Below, in pieces: positions 9,207 to 16,527 of a stretch of 64,000 nt of DNA (position 1 is its first letter; every line of letters begins with the position of its first letter). This DNA is from Paenibacillus sp. FSL H7-0326 (GTDB lineage Bacteria > Bacillota > Bacilli > Paenibacillales > Paenibacillaceae), in the NCBI RefSeq assembly GCF_001955535.1, contig NZ_MPVN01000007.1:1-64000 (forward strand), read 5' to 3'. Below the pieces are notes generated by a model. That model worked only from the letters and a program-made list of their open reading frames with translations. It did not search any database and was not told the DNA's origin. Both the position numbers and the translations under genes were made by a program.

Positions 9207-9689
9207 ATGAATTACAGAATAGTTGACAAAGATACATTTGACGTGGTTGGTGTCCATCGGGATTTTTCATTATGTAATGGAGAAAATATGAGGTTGATTC
9301 CGAAGCTGTGGGATGAAGTGCATGAGAACGGAGTAAACGACCATCTAATCGAATTGAATAACGGAGAAATCAAGGGAGTACTCGGTGTCTGTGTAGCACA
9401 CGATGAACAACAGAGAGAAGAAAGCATGACTTACTGGATTGGTGTAGATTATGTAGGGGAAGCGCCTGATCAATTCTCAAGACTAAGCATTCCAGCTGCA
9501 AAATGGGCGGTATTTGAGGTGCGTGGTCCCATGCCAGATGCGATGCAAAAGGTCTGGACACAGATTTATGGGGAATGGCTTCCTTCCAGCGGTTATGTAC
9601 AGTCAGGCTCAATACAGTTCGAGTATTATACAGATCAAGATCCGTACAGCCTGGATTGTTATTCAGAAATTTGGATTCCGGTTGAGTAA
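9207..9689 (+). CDS. GyrI-like / AraC effector-binding domain protein
   Basis: This is a stand-alone small-molecule-binding domain of 160 residues. It begins NYRIVDKDTFDVVGVHRDFS, continues with WDEVHENG and GVCVAHDE, and shows the typical IPAAKWAVFEVRGPMPDAM before EWLPSSGY. GyrI/SbmC-like domains bind hydrophobic drugs or act as effector domains of AraC and MerR regulators. Here no DNA-binding part is attached. AAGGAG precedes ATG 9207. It may buffer toxins, but this is only a family-level guess. Confidence 0.85.
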   Translation: MNYRIVDKDTFDVVGVHRDFSLCNGENMRLIPKLWDEVHENGVNDHLIELNNGEIKGVLGVCVAHDEQQREESMTYWIGVDYVGEAPDQFSRLSIPAAKWAVFEVRGPMPDAMQKVWTQIYGEWLPSSGYVQSGSIQFEYYTDQDPYSLDCYSEIWIPVE

Positions 9690-9756
9690 TCGCAGCAGCG
9701 CTAGTAATTAATCTCTCTACTAAGTGGAGGTACGATTTAGATTGACCATTATAATT

Positions 9757-9779
9757 AGGAGCGCTGCTGCTCCTTTTTA
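9757..9779 (+). terminator. Intrinsic terminator between convergent genes
   Basis: AGGAGC (9757-9762), a 6-base loop and GCTCCT (9769-9774) are followed by TTTT. An alternative long-range 11-bp stem (9692-9702 with 9760-9770) also exists. Confidence 0.75.
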
Positions 9780-9782
9780 TAC

Positions 9783-10526
9783 TTAAATCTTCTTCATATG
9801 GAGATGGGCAAACGGACATTTACCCGTAGCTGGCTGTTCATCGTCGCTCAGAAAATATTGCTTCCATTCAAAATTGTCCTCACTGCCATAGAAGTTCAAA
9901 TCTGGGTGAACACCGGTTTCATCATATTCGGTAATTCTTTCCCTGATCTTCTTCTTAATTTGAGCAGCGGCCGATATGTTCTTGTTGAATTCGGTAAGTA
10001 CCCAGCGAGGGGTAATGGCGAAGATAAAGTAAGGGAAGTGCCGGCTTTGCCTTCGCTGATGAGCGGGAGTTGCACAATACATAAAATATTGCTCATCACC
10101 ATAGCAATATTCCCACACGTTATGATCCGGGTCTTGCGGAATATGCTCCGGCCACGGCTGTTCATCCCGCGCGCTCGTTTTACTGAGCACATCCCAGAAC
10201 AGACGCTGATAATCTTCTACCTGGTATTGCTCAACGAGGTCCACCGGGGTTTCGAAAATAGCAATGAGAGAAGTATAGCTGCCGATTTCTTTTGACTGCT
10301 CTCCATAAGCAGCAAGGCTCTTTGCCAATTGCTCCGAAGCTTGTGGTGTTCTGGGATCACTAAGAAATACATAGCGGAAATGATTCAATTTATATCCAAT
10401 GGTTGCAGGGATGCAGGGGAATTTGTGGTCGGTATCCGACATTTTCGCAGAGAAAAAACGATAAGCTTCTTCCATCCAGCCACCTGGTGATGCGTGCTCT
10501 AAATTTACTTTATCAAACATCAGCAT
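9783..10526 (-). CDS. YqcI/YcgG family protein
   Basis: The 247-residue soluble protein matches the YqcI/YcgG family by its overall pattern: KFPCIPATIGYKLNHFRYVFLSDP early, then DHNVWEYCYGDEQYFMYCATPAHQ, SRHFPYFIFAITPRW, and a C-terminal KCPFAH. The cysteines and histidines hint at metal or haem binding, but the biochemical role of the family is not settled. The minus-strand start has AAGGAGG 9 bases before ATG. It is transcribed towards the GyrI-like gene. Confidence 0.8.
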   Translation of the reverse strand: MLMFDKVNLEHASPGGWMEEAYRFFSAKMSDTDHKFPCIPATIGYKLNHFRYVFLSDPRTPQASEQLAKSLAAYGEQSKEIGSYTSLIAIFETPVDLVEQYQVEDYQRLFWDVLSKTSARDEQPWPEHIPQDPDHNVWEYCYGDEQYFMYCATPAHQRRQSRHFPYFIFAITPRWVLTEFNKNISAAAQIKKKIRERITEYDETGVHPDLNFYGSEDNFEWKQYFLSDDEQPATGKCPFAHLHMKKI

Positions 10527-10595
10527 TGATCTCGGCCTCCTTATGTTGCTATTACTGTATTAAAGGAGGCCCTAATGTGTGTATTAGTCTATACA

Positions 10596-11189
10596 TTACG
10601 CTCTTAGTATGCTGCTGAGATGAGCTGTAATGATGGCTGTGATCTCATCTCTTGTTAACAATTCAGGAAATGTCGTGTGGTGCACGACAAGCCCGTCCAC
10701 AAGTGCGTGAAGCCGTTTGGCTTCAACTTCTACGATTGTCCCTTCTTTCGTCAAGTTGTTAGTTTCGAGCAGCTCAATCATTCGTTGAAAACCAACATAC
10801 AATTCCTGATGAACATTTCTTAATATCATTCGCATACTTTCATTGGACACGGCTTCACCGGCAAAAACGAGCCACACCTCGGACTCTAACACCTGGTCCT
10901 CATCCATCGGTGTAATTTCACGGATAATGAGCTCAACATCTTTCCGTGGGTTTCCAGTAAACTGGATTTTTTGGATGCGCTGATTAACCCTTATAGATAT
11001 GAGCTGCATAGCGAAGGACAATAATTCCTCCTGTGAATCAAAATAATGTCTTAAGGACCCAAGAGAAATACCCAGTTCATCCGCAATTCGGCGGACCGAT
11101 ACACCTCTGATGCCATCTTGACGGATAACTTTCCAAGCCGCTTTTGCAATTTCTTCTTTTCGTTTTTGGTGATTTACGATTTTTGGCAT
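10596..11189 (-). CDS. TetR-family transcriptional regulator
   Basis: This is a 197-residue regulator when started at the ATG giving MPKIVNHQKRKEEIAKAA. The TetR helix-turn-helix is GVSVRRIADELGISLGSLRHYFDSQEELL at about residues 28-56, followed by an all-helical ligand domain. A longer frame begins at 11210 but adds only seven atypical residues. It is divergent from the membrane protein gene at 11277, and the shared spacer holds a 14-bp palindrome. Local repression of both genes is inferred. Confidence 0.9.
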   Translation of the reverse strand: MPKIVNHQKRKEEIAKAAWKVIRQDGIRGVSVRRIADELGISLGSLRHYFDSQEELLSFAMQLISIRVNQRIQKIQFTGNPRKDVELIIREITPMDEDQVLESEVWLVFAGEAVSNESMRMILRNVHQELYVGFQRMIELLETNNLTKEGTIVEVEAKRLHALVDGLVVHHTTFPELLTRDEITAIITAHLSSILRA

Positions 11190-11217
11190 GTTTTTATAAT
11201 AAACCAACACGTTATTT

Positions 11218-11258
11218 AATACAATTGTGCTATAATGATTTAAAAATACAATTGTATT
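11218..11258. promoter_or_regulatory. Likely TetR operator and promoter region
   Basis: AATACAATTGTATT at 11245-11258 is a perfect palindrome. AATACAATTGT occurs again at 11218-11228. A TATAAT sits between them at 11231-11236. Two matching sites around a -10 box between divergent genes is the classic layout for an autoregulated TetR repressor. Confidence 0.65.
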
Positions 11259-11276
11259 AAAAAAGGAGCGGTTTTC

Positions 11277-11816
11277 TTGCTGGTGGGTCTTATCATTGCT
11301 TGTGAAATCTTATTCTGGGTTCTGGTGTTTTCTGGATTGGCATGCCGTTATCTGTGGAAGCAAACCAAGCTGAGCAATCTACTGCTTCTACTAACACCGC
11401 TTGTAGACCTTGTGCTGCTTGCAGCCACAATTGTGAGTCTTCGAGGAGGAGCTGAAGCAACCTTGGCGCATGCACTGGCCGCTGTCTATATCGGTGTATC
11501 CATTGGATATGGGCATCGAATGATCTCCACAGCAGACACTTGGTTTTCCTTCAGGTTTGCGGGAGGACCTAAGCCGCGTAAAAAATTCGGAAAAGAACAT
11601 GCTCGTCACGAAAGATCCGGTTGGCTTTTTCATGCGCTTTCGTGGGCGATTGGATGTGCATTATTATACGGGATGGTACTGATAGTAGGGGATGCAAGCC
11701 AGACGGAAGCCCTTGTCCAGACAATACGAATCTGGTCGATCATACTCGTCATTGATTTTATTATTAGCTTCAGCTATACCTTGTGGCCAAGGCATGAGAA
11801 AAAAATAAGCGTGTAG
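11277..11816 (+). CDS. Integral membrane protein of unknown function
   Basis: The 179 residues contain about five hydrophobic segments: near 2-22, 32-53, 62-80, 119-139 and 148-167. A positively charged cytoplasmic loop GGPKPRKKFGKEHARHER lies in between. I do not recognise the family. The start is TTG 11277, supported by AAGGAG at 11263-11268 (8-base gap); no ATG is available nearby. The promoter region carries the TetR operator, so the protein is probably the regulated partner of the divergent TetR gene, and may help export or tolerate that regulator's ligand. Confidence 0.75.
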   Translation: MLVGLIIACEILFWVLVFSGLACRYLWKQTKLSNLLLLLTPLVDLVLLAATIVSLRGGAEATLAHALAAVYIGVSIGYGHRMISTADTWFSFRFAGGPKPRKKFGKEHARHERSGWLFHALSWAIGCALLYGMVLIVGDASQTEALVQTIRIWSIILVIDFIISFSYTLWPRHEKKISV

Positions 11817-11837
11817 GTCTTGGAGAATCATTCAAAG

Positions 11838-11873
11838 AAGGAACCGTTACCGAAGTCCGGTCGGTTCCTTTTT
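11838..11873 (+). terminator. Intrinsic terminator
   Basis: AAGGAACCG (11838-11846) pairs with CGGTTCCTT (11862-11870), followed by TTT. It separates the membrane protein gene from the convergent chemotaxis receptor. Confidence 0.75.
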
Positions 11874-11885
11874 GATGCCCCCATT

Positions 11886-14108
11886 TTAACGGGCACGTGA
11901 TTCAGATAGTTTAAATTGGCTGACCATTTGATCGAGCAGAAGGGTGGTGATTTCTACATTTTGGGAAGTGTGTCGTACATTCTTAATTTCGTGAATCAGT
12001 TCCATAACTTTGGATTCAACCTCTGTTGATATCGCTCGATTTTCAATACTGGTGCCAGCGATTTTCTCCATCAGCATCACAACTTCGTCTACGACTTGCG
12101 TCTTGCGGGCATTTTCAATAGAAGCTGCTGATAATAGCTCTATGGCGGCGGATACTAGCTCATTCCCTTCATGAACAACTTGGCTTCCTTCATCCATGAA
12201 TTTGTAGGCTTGAACGGCGTCGTCACGTATGTCTTTAATGATCTGATGCACTTCTGCAGTTGATTCATTGGTCATCTCGGAAAGTTTACGGATCTCAGAA
12301 GCCACTACGGCAAAACCTCGACCATGCTCTCCGACTCTGGCTGCTTCAATGGAAGCATTTAAGGCAAGTAGCTGCGTCTGCTCAGAAATCTCCTCAATCG
12401 CTCTTACTACACTGCGAATTTGCTCGGTAGTATGCATAAATGTTCGGATTGATTGGTTGGTATCTTCCACTTTTTCATGAATCTGCTGCATTTTATCCCC
12501 GATTCTTTCGACCTCAGATTGCGCGATGGCGATTTCCTTGGATGCGTCCAGTTCGATCTTCTGAAGCTGGGTACGCATTTGACCTGTCACTTCCTTAGCC
12601 ACATCAATGTCGCGAAGCTGGTCAAGTGTGTGCTGAATCATGTTTTGAACATTTTGATTCACTCGCTGGGTGGAGCCTGCTGTTATCCTTGTTGATTCAT
12701 TTAACGTATGCTGGCTGGATAATACATCTGCCGCCGCTGTTTTTACTCTTAGCATGATGCCTTCAAGGGAATCAATCATATTGTTAATCCATTTGGCTAG
12801 CTCACGGGTTTCATCGTTTCCAAACTCATTTGGTTTCAGACGCTGAGTTAAATCTCCTTTACCTTCTGCATTTATTCGTATGAATCGGGTAATATCTCTT
12901 AGTCCTGCGACAACTTTCGTAGTTTCTTTTTTATGTACGAATGTGAAGATCGTGAGGATAGAGAGCAGCTGAATGACTCCGGCAAGAAGAGCTCCCATCC
13001 AAATCGAAGAATAGGTTGCTAAAAAATACGTAATGGCGCCGGTTATTATCGAACCCATAACTGCTAACAATCCTTGTTGTTTTAATTGATTGTATCCTAT
13101 ACTCCGTATCCGATAGACTTCCTCTAAATCGCCTTCGCACATCATCCCCCAAGTATCGGGGCAATGAGGAAGTCGAAAGGTAACCCCTTTGCCTATGACG
13201 GGGATATGGCGATAGTCTGAGTAACCTGGAAATTCCACAAATAAGTTACTGCCATAACGAATGGTATTCGCGACACCGGGGTGAAGCTCGTTCGTAGACG
13301 GATCGGTGAACATTAACTCAAGTTCCGTATGTTCCTTTACTGATACCGTTCCCCAGTCGGTGGTTATGCCGTCTTTCAGATTTTCACCATGGGTGAAGGT
13401 ATGATCTTCAAACCTGCTTCGAGAGAGAGCTGTTCCAGGAAGGATATGCGTATTAAGCTCAGGTTCCGCCATAAAAATATAATTATCACCCGAATCCGGA
13501 TAGATATGTCCTGATTCTCTTTGAATCAAATCACCGATCACGTCATTGGGGATTCTTGCGCAGAGAGAGCCCATGTAATGATCATCCTGCCATATCGGTT
13601 CAATGAACAATAGAGTCATCTGATCATGGAAAGTGGAAGAGCGAGGTCCGATTTGTAGAGTGAGCGGATCTCGATAAGGTCCGAATAGACATTTCCTGCC
13701 TTGATGATCAGAAGAGGATACGTATGAGATCCCTTCCCATAAAGCATGGGCTTCCGAATATTTCGCAGCAATATGCGATTCGTAAGTGGAGTATATCACC
13801 TGATGATCACTATCTAGTAGAAAAAGCTCAGTTATGTCCGTTTCCCGGCCGCAGGTCTGAGCAAACAATTGGCTCCGATAGCTCATCTGATCGTTGTCAA
13901 AGAGTGAAGACTCGCCTGCCACAGATTTCAATTGCGTAAGCAGCTGCTCTAGATGGCGCCAATAATCCTCCGTCCAAGATATCAGAATGTTCATTCTTGT
14001 CTCTGCGATTCCTTCAAAGATTTCCTCTACATCTTTCTTAAGATTTTTGTTTAATTGGTATGAACGCCATAGCGGCAACCCTTTTTTGAATCCTATCCAA
14101 TCAAACAT
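11886..14108 (-). CDS. Methyl-accepting chemotaxis protein with N-terminal sensor before the membrane segments
   Basis: This is a 740-residue chemoreceptor. The signalling tip is present ([37 protein letters not shown]), flanked by long coiled coils. Unusually, the first 340 residues have no membrane segment or signal peptide and look like a Cache/PDC sensor ([29 protein letters not shown]). Two adjacent hydrophobic segments follow at about 346-366 and 370-391, then a HAMP-like linker ([16 protein letters not shown]). The sensor would thus be cytoplasmic, with only a short extracellular turn. ATG 14108 follows a G-rich site; an upstream ATG at 14123 is possible. Confidence 0.88.
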   Translation of the reverse strand: MFDWIGFKKGLPLWRSYQLNKNLKKDVEEIFEGIAETRMNILISWTEDYWRHLEQLLTQLKSVAGESSLFDNDQMSYRSQLFAQTCGRETDITELFLLDSDHQVIYSTYESHIAAKYSEAHALWEGISYVSSSDHQGRKCLFGPYRDPLTLQIGPRSSTFHDQMTLLFIEPIWQDDHYMGSLCARIPNDVIGDLIQRESGHIYPDSGDNYIFMAEPELNTHILPGTALSRSRFEDHTFTHGENLKDGITTDWGTVSVKEHTELELMFTDPSTNELHPGVANTIRYGSNLFVEFPGYSDYRHIPVIGKGVTFRLPHCPDTWGMMCEGDLEEVYRIRSIGYNQLKQQGLLAVMGSIITGAITYFLATYSSIWMGALLAGVIQLLSILTIFTFVHKKETTKVVAGLRDITRFIRINAEGKGDLTQRLKPNEFGNDETRELAKWINNMIDSLEGIMLRVKTAAADVLSSQHTLNESTRITAGSTQRVNQNVQNMIQHTLDQLRDIDVAKEVTGQMRTQLQKIELDASKEIAIAQSEVERIGDKMQQIHEKVEDTNQSIRTFMHTTEQIRSVVRAIEEISEQTQLLALNASIEAARVGEHGRGFAVVASEIRKLSEMTNESTAEVHQIIKDIRDDAVQAYKFMDEGSQVVHEGNELVSAAIELLSAASIENARKTQVVDEVVMLMEKIAGTSIENRAISTEVESKVMELIHEIKNVRHTSQNVEITTLLLDQMVSQFKLSESRAR

Positions 14109-14341
14109 AGATCCACCCCCCACTTTTTCTCTTTGGATTTTTTAATCAATATAATACCATATACCTATAATAAATAGGTGGTTATTCCAAAATATTTAAA
14201 ACTTTATACCTGGTTCATATGAACTACGAAATAGCCTGTTGAATTAATCTTAACCGATAGAACAAGAACGTATGTGCTATAATTACAGAGTGAGTGACTT
14301 GAGTAGAAATACGTGAAATGAAGAGGAGTATAAGAATACCC

Positions 14342-15025
14342 ATGAATAATCTATTAAAGAAACAACTGCTTGCCTTATCCGATCAGAAATATCAGCAGTT
14401 TACAGCACGGCTTATACCCAATATTACGAACCTGCTCGGGGTCAGGCATCCTGAGCTGCATAAGCTGGCCAAGACGATTGCCAAGGGGGATTGGCGTACA
14501 TATCTGAACCAGGCAGAAGACGAGTATTTTGAAGAGGTGATGCTTCAAGCGATGGTCCTTGGCTACGTCAAGACTGATATTGACGAATTGCTGGAATATG
14601 TAGCTGCTTTTATACCCAAGATCACGAATTGGTCTATCTGTGACAGCTTTTGCAGCGGACTGAAGATAACGAAGAAGAACAAAGCGCGGGTGTGGGAGTT
14701 CGTTACCCCTTATCTGTCATCTGAGGATACCTATCATGTCCGCTTTGGTGTCGTGATGCTTCTCACTTACTTTGTTGATGAAGAATACATTGAACAGGTG
14801 CTGCAGAAGCTCGACACCATACACAGCGAGGAATATTATGTTCAGATGGCTGTTGCTTGGGCTATATCGATCTGTTATATCAAAATGCCGGAGCAAAGCA
14901 CGAAATATCTGTTAGAGAGCTCACTAGATAAGTTCACTTATAACAAGGCTCTGCAAAAAATAACCGAATCTTATCAAGTTAGTGCGGAGCAGAAAGAGCT
15001 GATTCGCACTATGAGAAGAAAATGA
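14342..15025 (+). CDS. AlkD-like DNA alkylation repair protein
   Basis: This protein of 227 residues has the HEAT-like-repeat pattern of AlkD-type glycosylases: ITNLLGVRHPELHKLAKTIAKGDW at about 28-51, EDEYFEEVMLQAMVLGY, and VRFGVVMLLTYFVDEEYIEQVL. Family members excise cationic alkylated purines. I chose ATG 14342, with AAGAGGAG about 13 bases upstream; ATG 14318 lies before that site. The gene ends 17 bases before a small reading frame with a macrolide-leader-like sequence, so the downstream phosphoesterase may share its transcript. Confidence 0.82.
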   Translation: MNNLLKKQLLALSDQKYQQFTARLIPNITNLLGVRHPELHKLAKTIAKGDWRTYLNQAEDEYFEEVMLQAMVLGYVKTDIDELLEYVAAFIPKITNWSICDSFCSGLKITKKNKARVWEFVTPYLSSEDTYHVRFGVVMLLTYFVDEEYIEQVLQKLDTIHSEEYYVQMAVAWAISICYIKMPEQSTKYLLESSLDKFTYNKALQKITESYQVSAEQKELIRTMRRK

Positions 15026-15042
15026 TAGAAGAAGACTTGTTA

Positions 15043-15093
15043 ATGATATTTTCAATGCGTTTGAGAGCTAAGACGAACCGGGTAAATGTTTAA
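15043..15093 (+). CDS. Short upstream ORF resembling a macrolide-sensing leader peptide
   Basis: The frame encodes the 16-residue MIFSMRLRAKTNRVNV. The M-x-x-S-M-R-L-R arrangement is that of the ErmD leader (MTHSMRLR) and the MefA leader (MTASMRLR), where Arg-Leu-Arg is the macrolide-dependent ribosome stall motif. A weak site (AGAAGAAG, 15027-15034) lies 8 bases upstream. It begins 17 bases after the AlkD-like stop and is followed immediately by overlapping hairpins. Translation and stalling are inferred; the sequence match is direct. Confidence 0.5.
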   Translation: MIFSMRLRAKTNRVNV

Positions 15094-15128
15094 CAGACTG
15101 GTGGTGGTCTGCTCCTTGGAGGGAGCAG
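15077..15128 (+). promoter_or_regulatory. Overlapping alternative hairpins, candidate attenuator
   Basis: Three pairings compete. ACCGG (15077-15081, inside the leader ORF) can pair with CTGGT (15098-15102). CAGAC (15094-15098) can pair with GTCTG (15107-15111). CTGCTCC (15109-15115) can pair with GGAGCAG (15122-15128), which covers the GGAGGG site at 15118-15123. Neighbouring pairings share bases, so they exclude one another as in erm-type translational attenuators. Confidence 0.45.
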
Positions 15129-15132
15129 GTGG

Positions 15133-15159
15133 ATGCCGAAAAGTAGGTGCTTAGCATGA
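15133..15159 (+). CDS. Second short upstream ORF overlapping the phosphoesterase start
   Basis: ATG 15133 opens MPKSRCLA, and its TGA (15157-15159) overlaps the ATG of the next gene (ATGA). GGAGGG at 15118-15123 lies 9 bases upstream, inside the last hairpin of the leader. It could couple hairpin opening to translation of the phosphoesterase. It is short enough to arise by chance. Confidence 0.35.
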   Translation: MPKSRCLA

Positions 15160-16385
15160 ATACGATAATGTGGATCATTCTAATAGCTATAGCTGTGATC
15201 TGTGGCTTCATCATCCTTTCATCGATTTTACGATTGAGAGCCCATAAGACTCCGGGGAAGATGGTAACGACAATTCATGGCAATCCGTCTACAAGCAGGG
15301 CGTTTACCTGGCACAGTCGTAATCCGAATAGCCGTGCTCAGCTGCAAATCACAAAGGGGAGTGAGAGAGACTTTGAACACAGCTCTGTTGCAGGATATGA
15401 AGCTGACCATTCCGTGATCAGACTAGAGGGTCAGGAGATTGCTGTTCATCGAGTGGTGACAGCAGGTCTCAAGCCGAGCACAATGTATAGCTATCGGGTA
15501 AGAGACAGCAATGAGGAAGATTGGAGCGAACCCCATACTTTTACGACGGCAGCAGAAGAGATATCAGAGGTATCATTCATTTATGTGACGGATTCCCAGG
15601 CGGATAAAGTGAATGAATTTCGTCTATGGGAGAATACGATGAAGCAGGCATTTGCCCGATTTGCAAATCCTGACTTCGTTGTGCACGCCGGAGATTTGGT
15701 TGAAACAGCAGCGAAGAAGAGCGCATGGAGCCATTTTTTTAATGCCAGCATGTTCTGGATTGGAAAGACGCCCATTGTTCCAGTCGTTGGTAATAATGAT
15801 ATTAAAGACATCGGAGCAGCCCGTTATGCTTCCTATTTCCATCTTCCTGAGAATGGAGCTGAAGCGCTGAAGGGAACACAGACGAATTATTCCTTTGACT
15901 ACGGTTGCTTACATATTGCAGTACTGAATACGGAGATGTGTATTAAGCAGCAAACGAAATGGCTCGAAGCCGATCTGTCAGGAACTCATTGTGAATGGAA
16001 GATCGTGGTGATGCATCGACCCATCTATGGCGGCACGATTACGAAAAAGCTGATGGATTGGTCTCGCATTATCGACAAATATAAGGTGGATCTGGTGCTC
16101 CAGGGTCACAATCATGTGTACTCACGTTCACATCCTGTGAAGAATGGAAGGGTCACCGGGGATGGAAGCGATACAGTGCGAGATCACGAAGGTACCATCT
16201 ATGTCGTAGTCAATGCCAGCGGACCCAAATTCAACAAGCTGAAAGAGGATCAGTTCTATCATAAGCTGCATTTTCAGAATAATAAGCAAATCTATGCCGG
16301 GATTTCGATCTCGGGGAAAATGCTGACGTATCAAGCCTATGACGTGGACGGTCAACTGCTGGATCAATTTACAATTCTACATTGA
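15156..16385 (+). CDS. Membrane-anchored metallophosphoesterase with N-terminal FnIII-like domain
   Basis: This 409-residue protein has an uncleaved signal anchor at about residues 4-26. A fibronectin-III-like domain of the purple-acid-phosphatase N-terminal type follows (VVTAGLKPSTMYSYRVRD), then a calcineurin-like phosphoesterase domain. Metal-binding motifs are VTDSQADK, VVHAGDLVE, VVGNNDIK, VVMHRP and LQGHNHVYSRS. It should act outside the membrane on phosphoesters of unknown identity. AGGTG lies 6 bases before ATG 15156. The leader upstream is unusual (see 15043-15128). Confidence 0.88.
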   Translation: MNTIMWIILIAIAVICGFIILSSILRLRAHKTPGKMVTTIHGNPSTSRAFTWHSRNPNSRAQLQITKGSERDFEHSSVAGYEADHSVIRLEGQEIAVHRVVTAGLKPSTMYSYRVRDSNEEDWSEPHTFTTAAEEISEVSFIYVTDSQADKVNEFRLWENTMKQAFARFANPDFVVHAGDLVETAAKKSAWSHFFNASMFWIGKTPIVPVVGNNDIKDIGAARYASYFHLPENGAEALKGTQTNYSFDYGCLHIAVLNTEMCIKQQTKWLEADLSGTHCEWKIVVMHRPIYGGTITKKLMDWSRIIDKYKVDLVLQGHNHVYSRSHPVKNGRVTGDGSDTVRDHEGTIYVVVNASGPKFNKLKEDQFYHKLHFQNNKQIYAGISISGKMLTYQAYDVDGQLLDQFTILH

Positions 16386-16395
16386 GAGAGATATA

Positions 16396-16434
16396 GGCTC
16401 GCCTCTTACTCAAACATGGAGTAGGAGGCGAGCC
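16396..16434. terminator. Long hairpin between convergent genes
   Basis: A stem of about 15 bp (16396-16411 with 16419-16434) follows the phosphoesterase gene. The tail is only AATTATA, so it is a weak or Rho-assisted terminator, or a transcript-end stabiliser. Confidence 0.55.
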
Positions 16435-16527
16435 AATTATACTTGTGTTTAATTAATCAATTCCCGGAATATGTTAAATCTTTGATTGACACTTATGCTG
16501 TGTGTCCAATGGTTATGCTCACCAATT

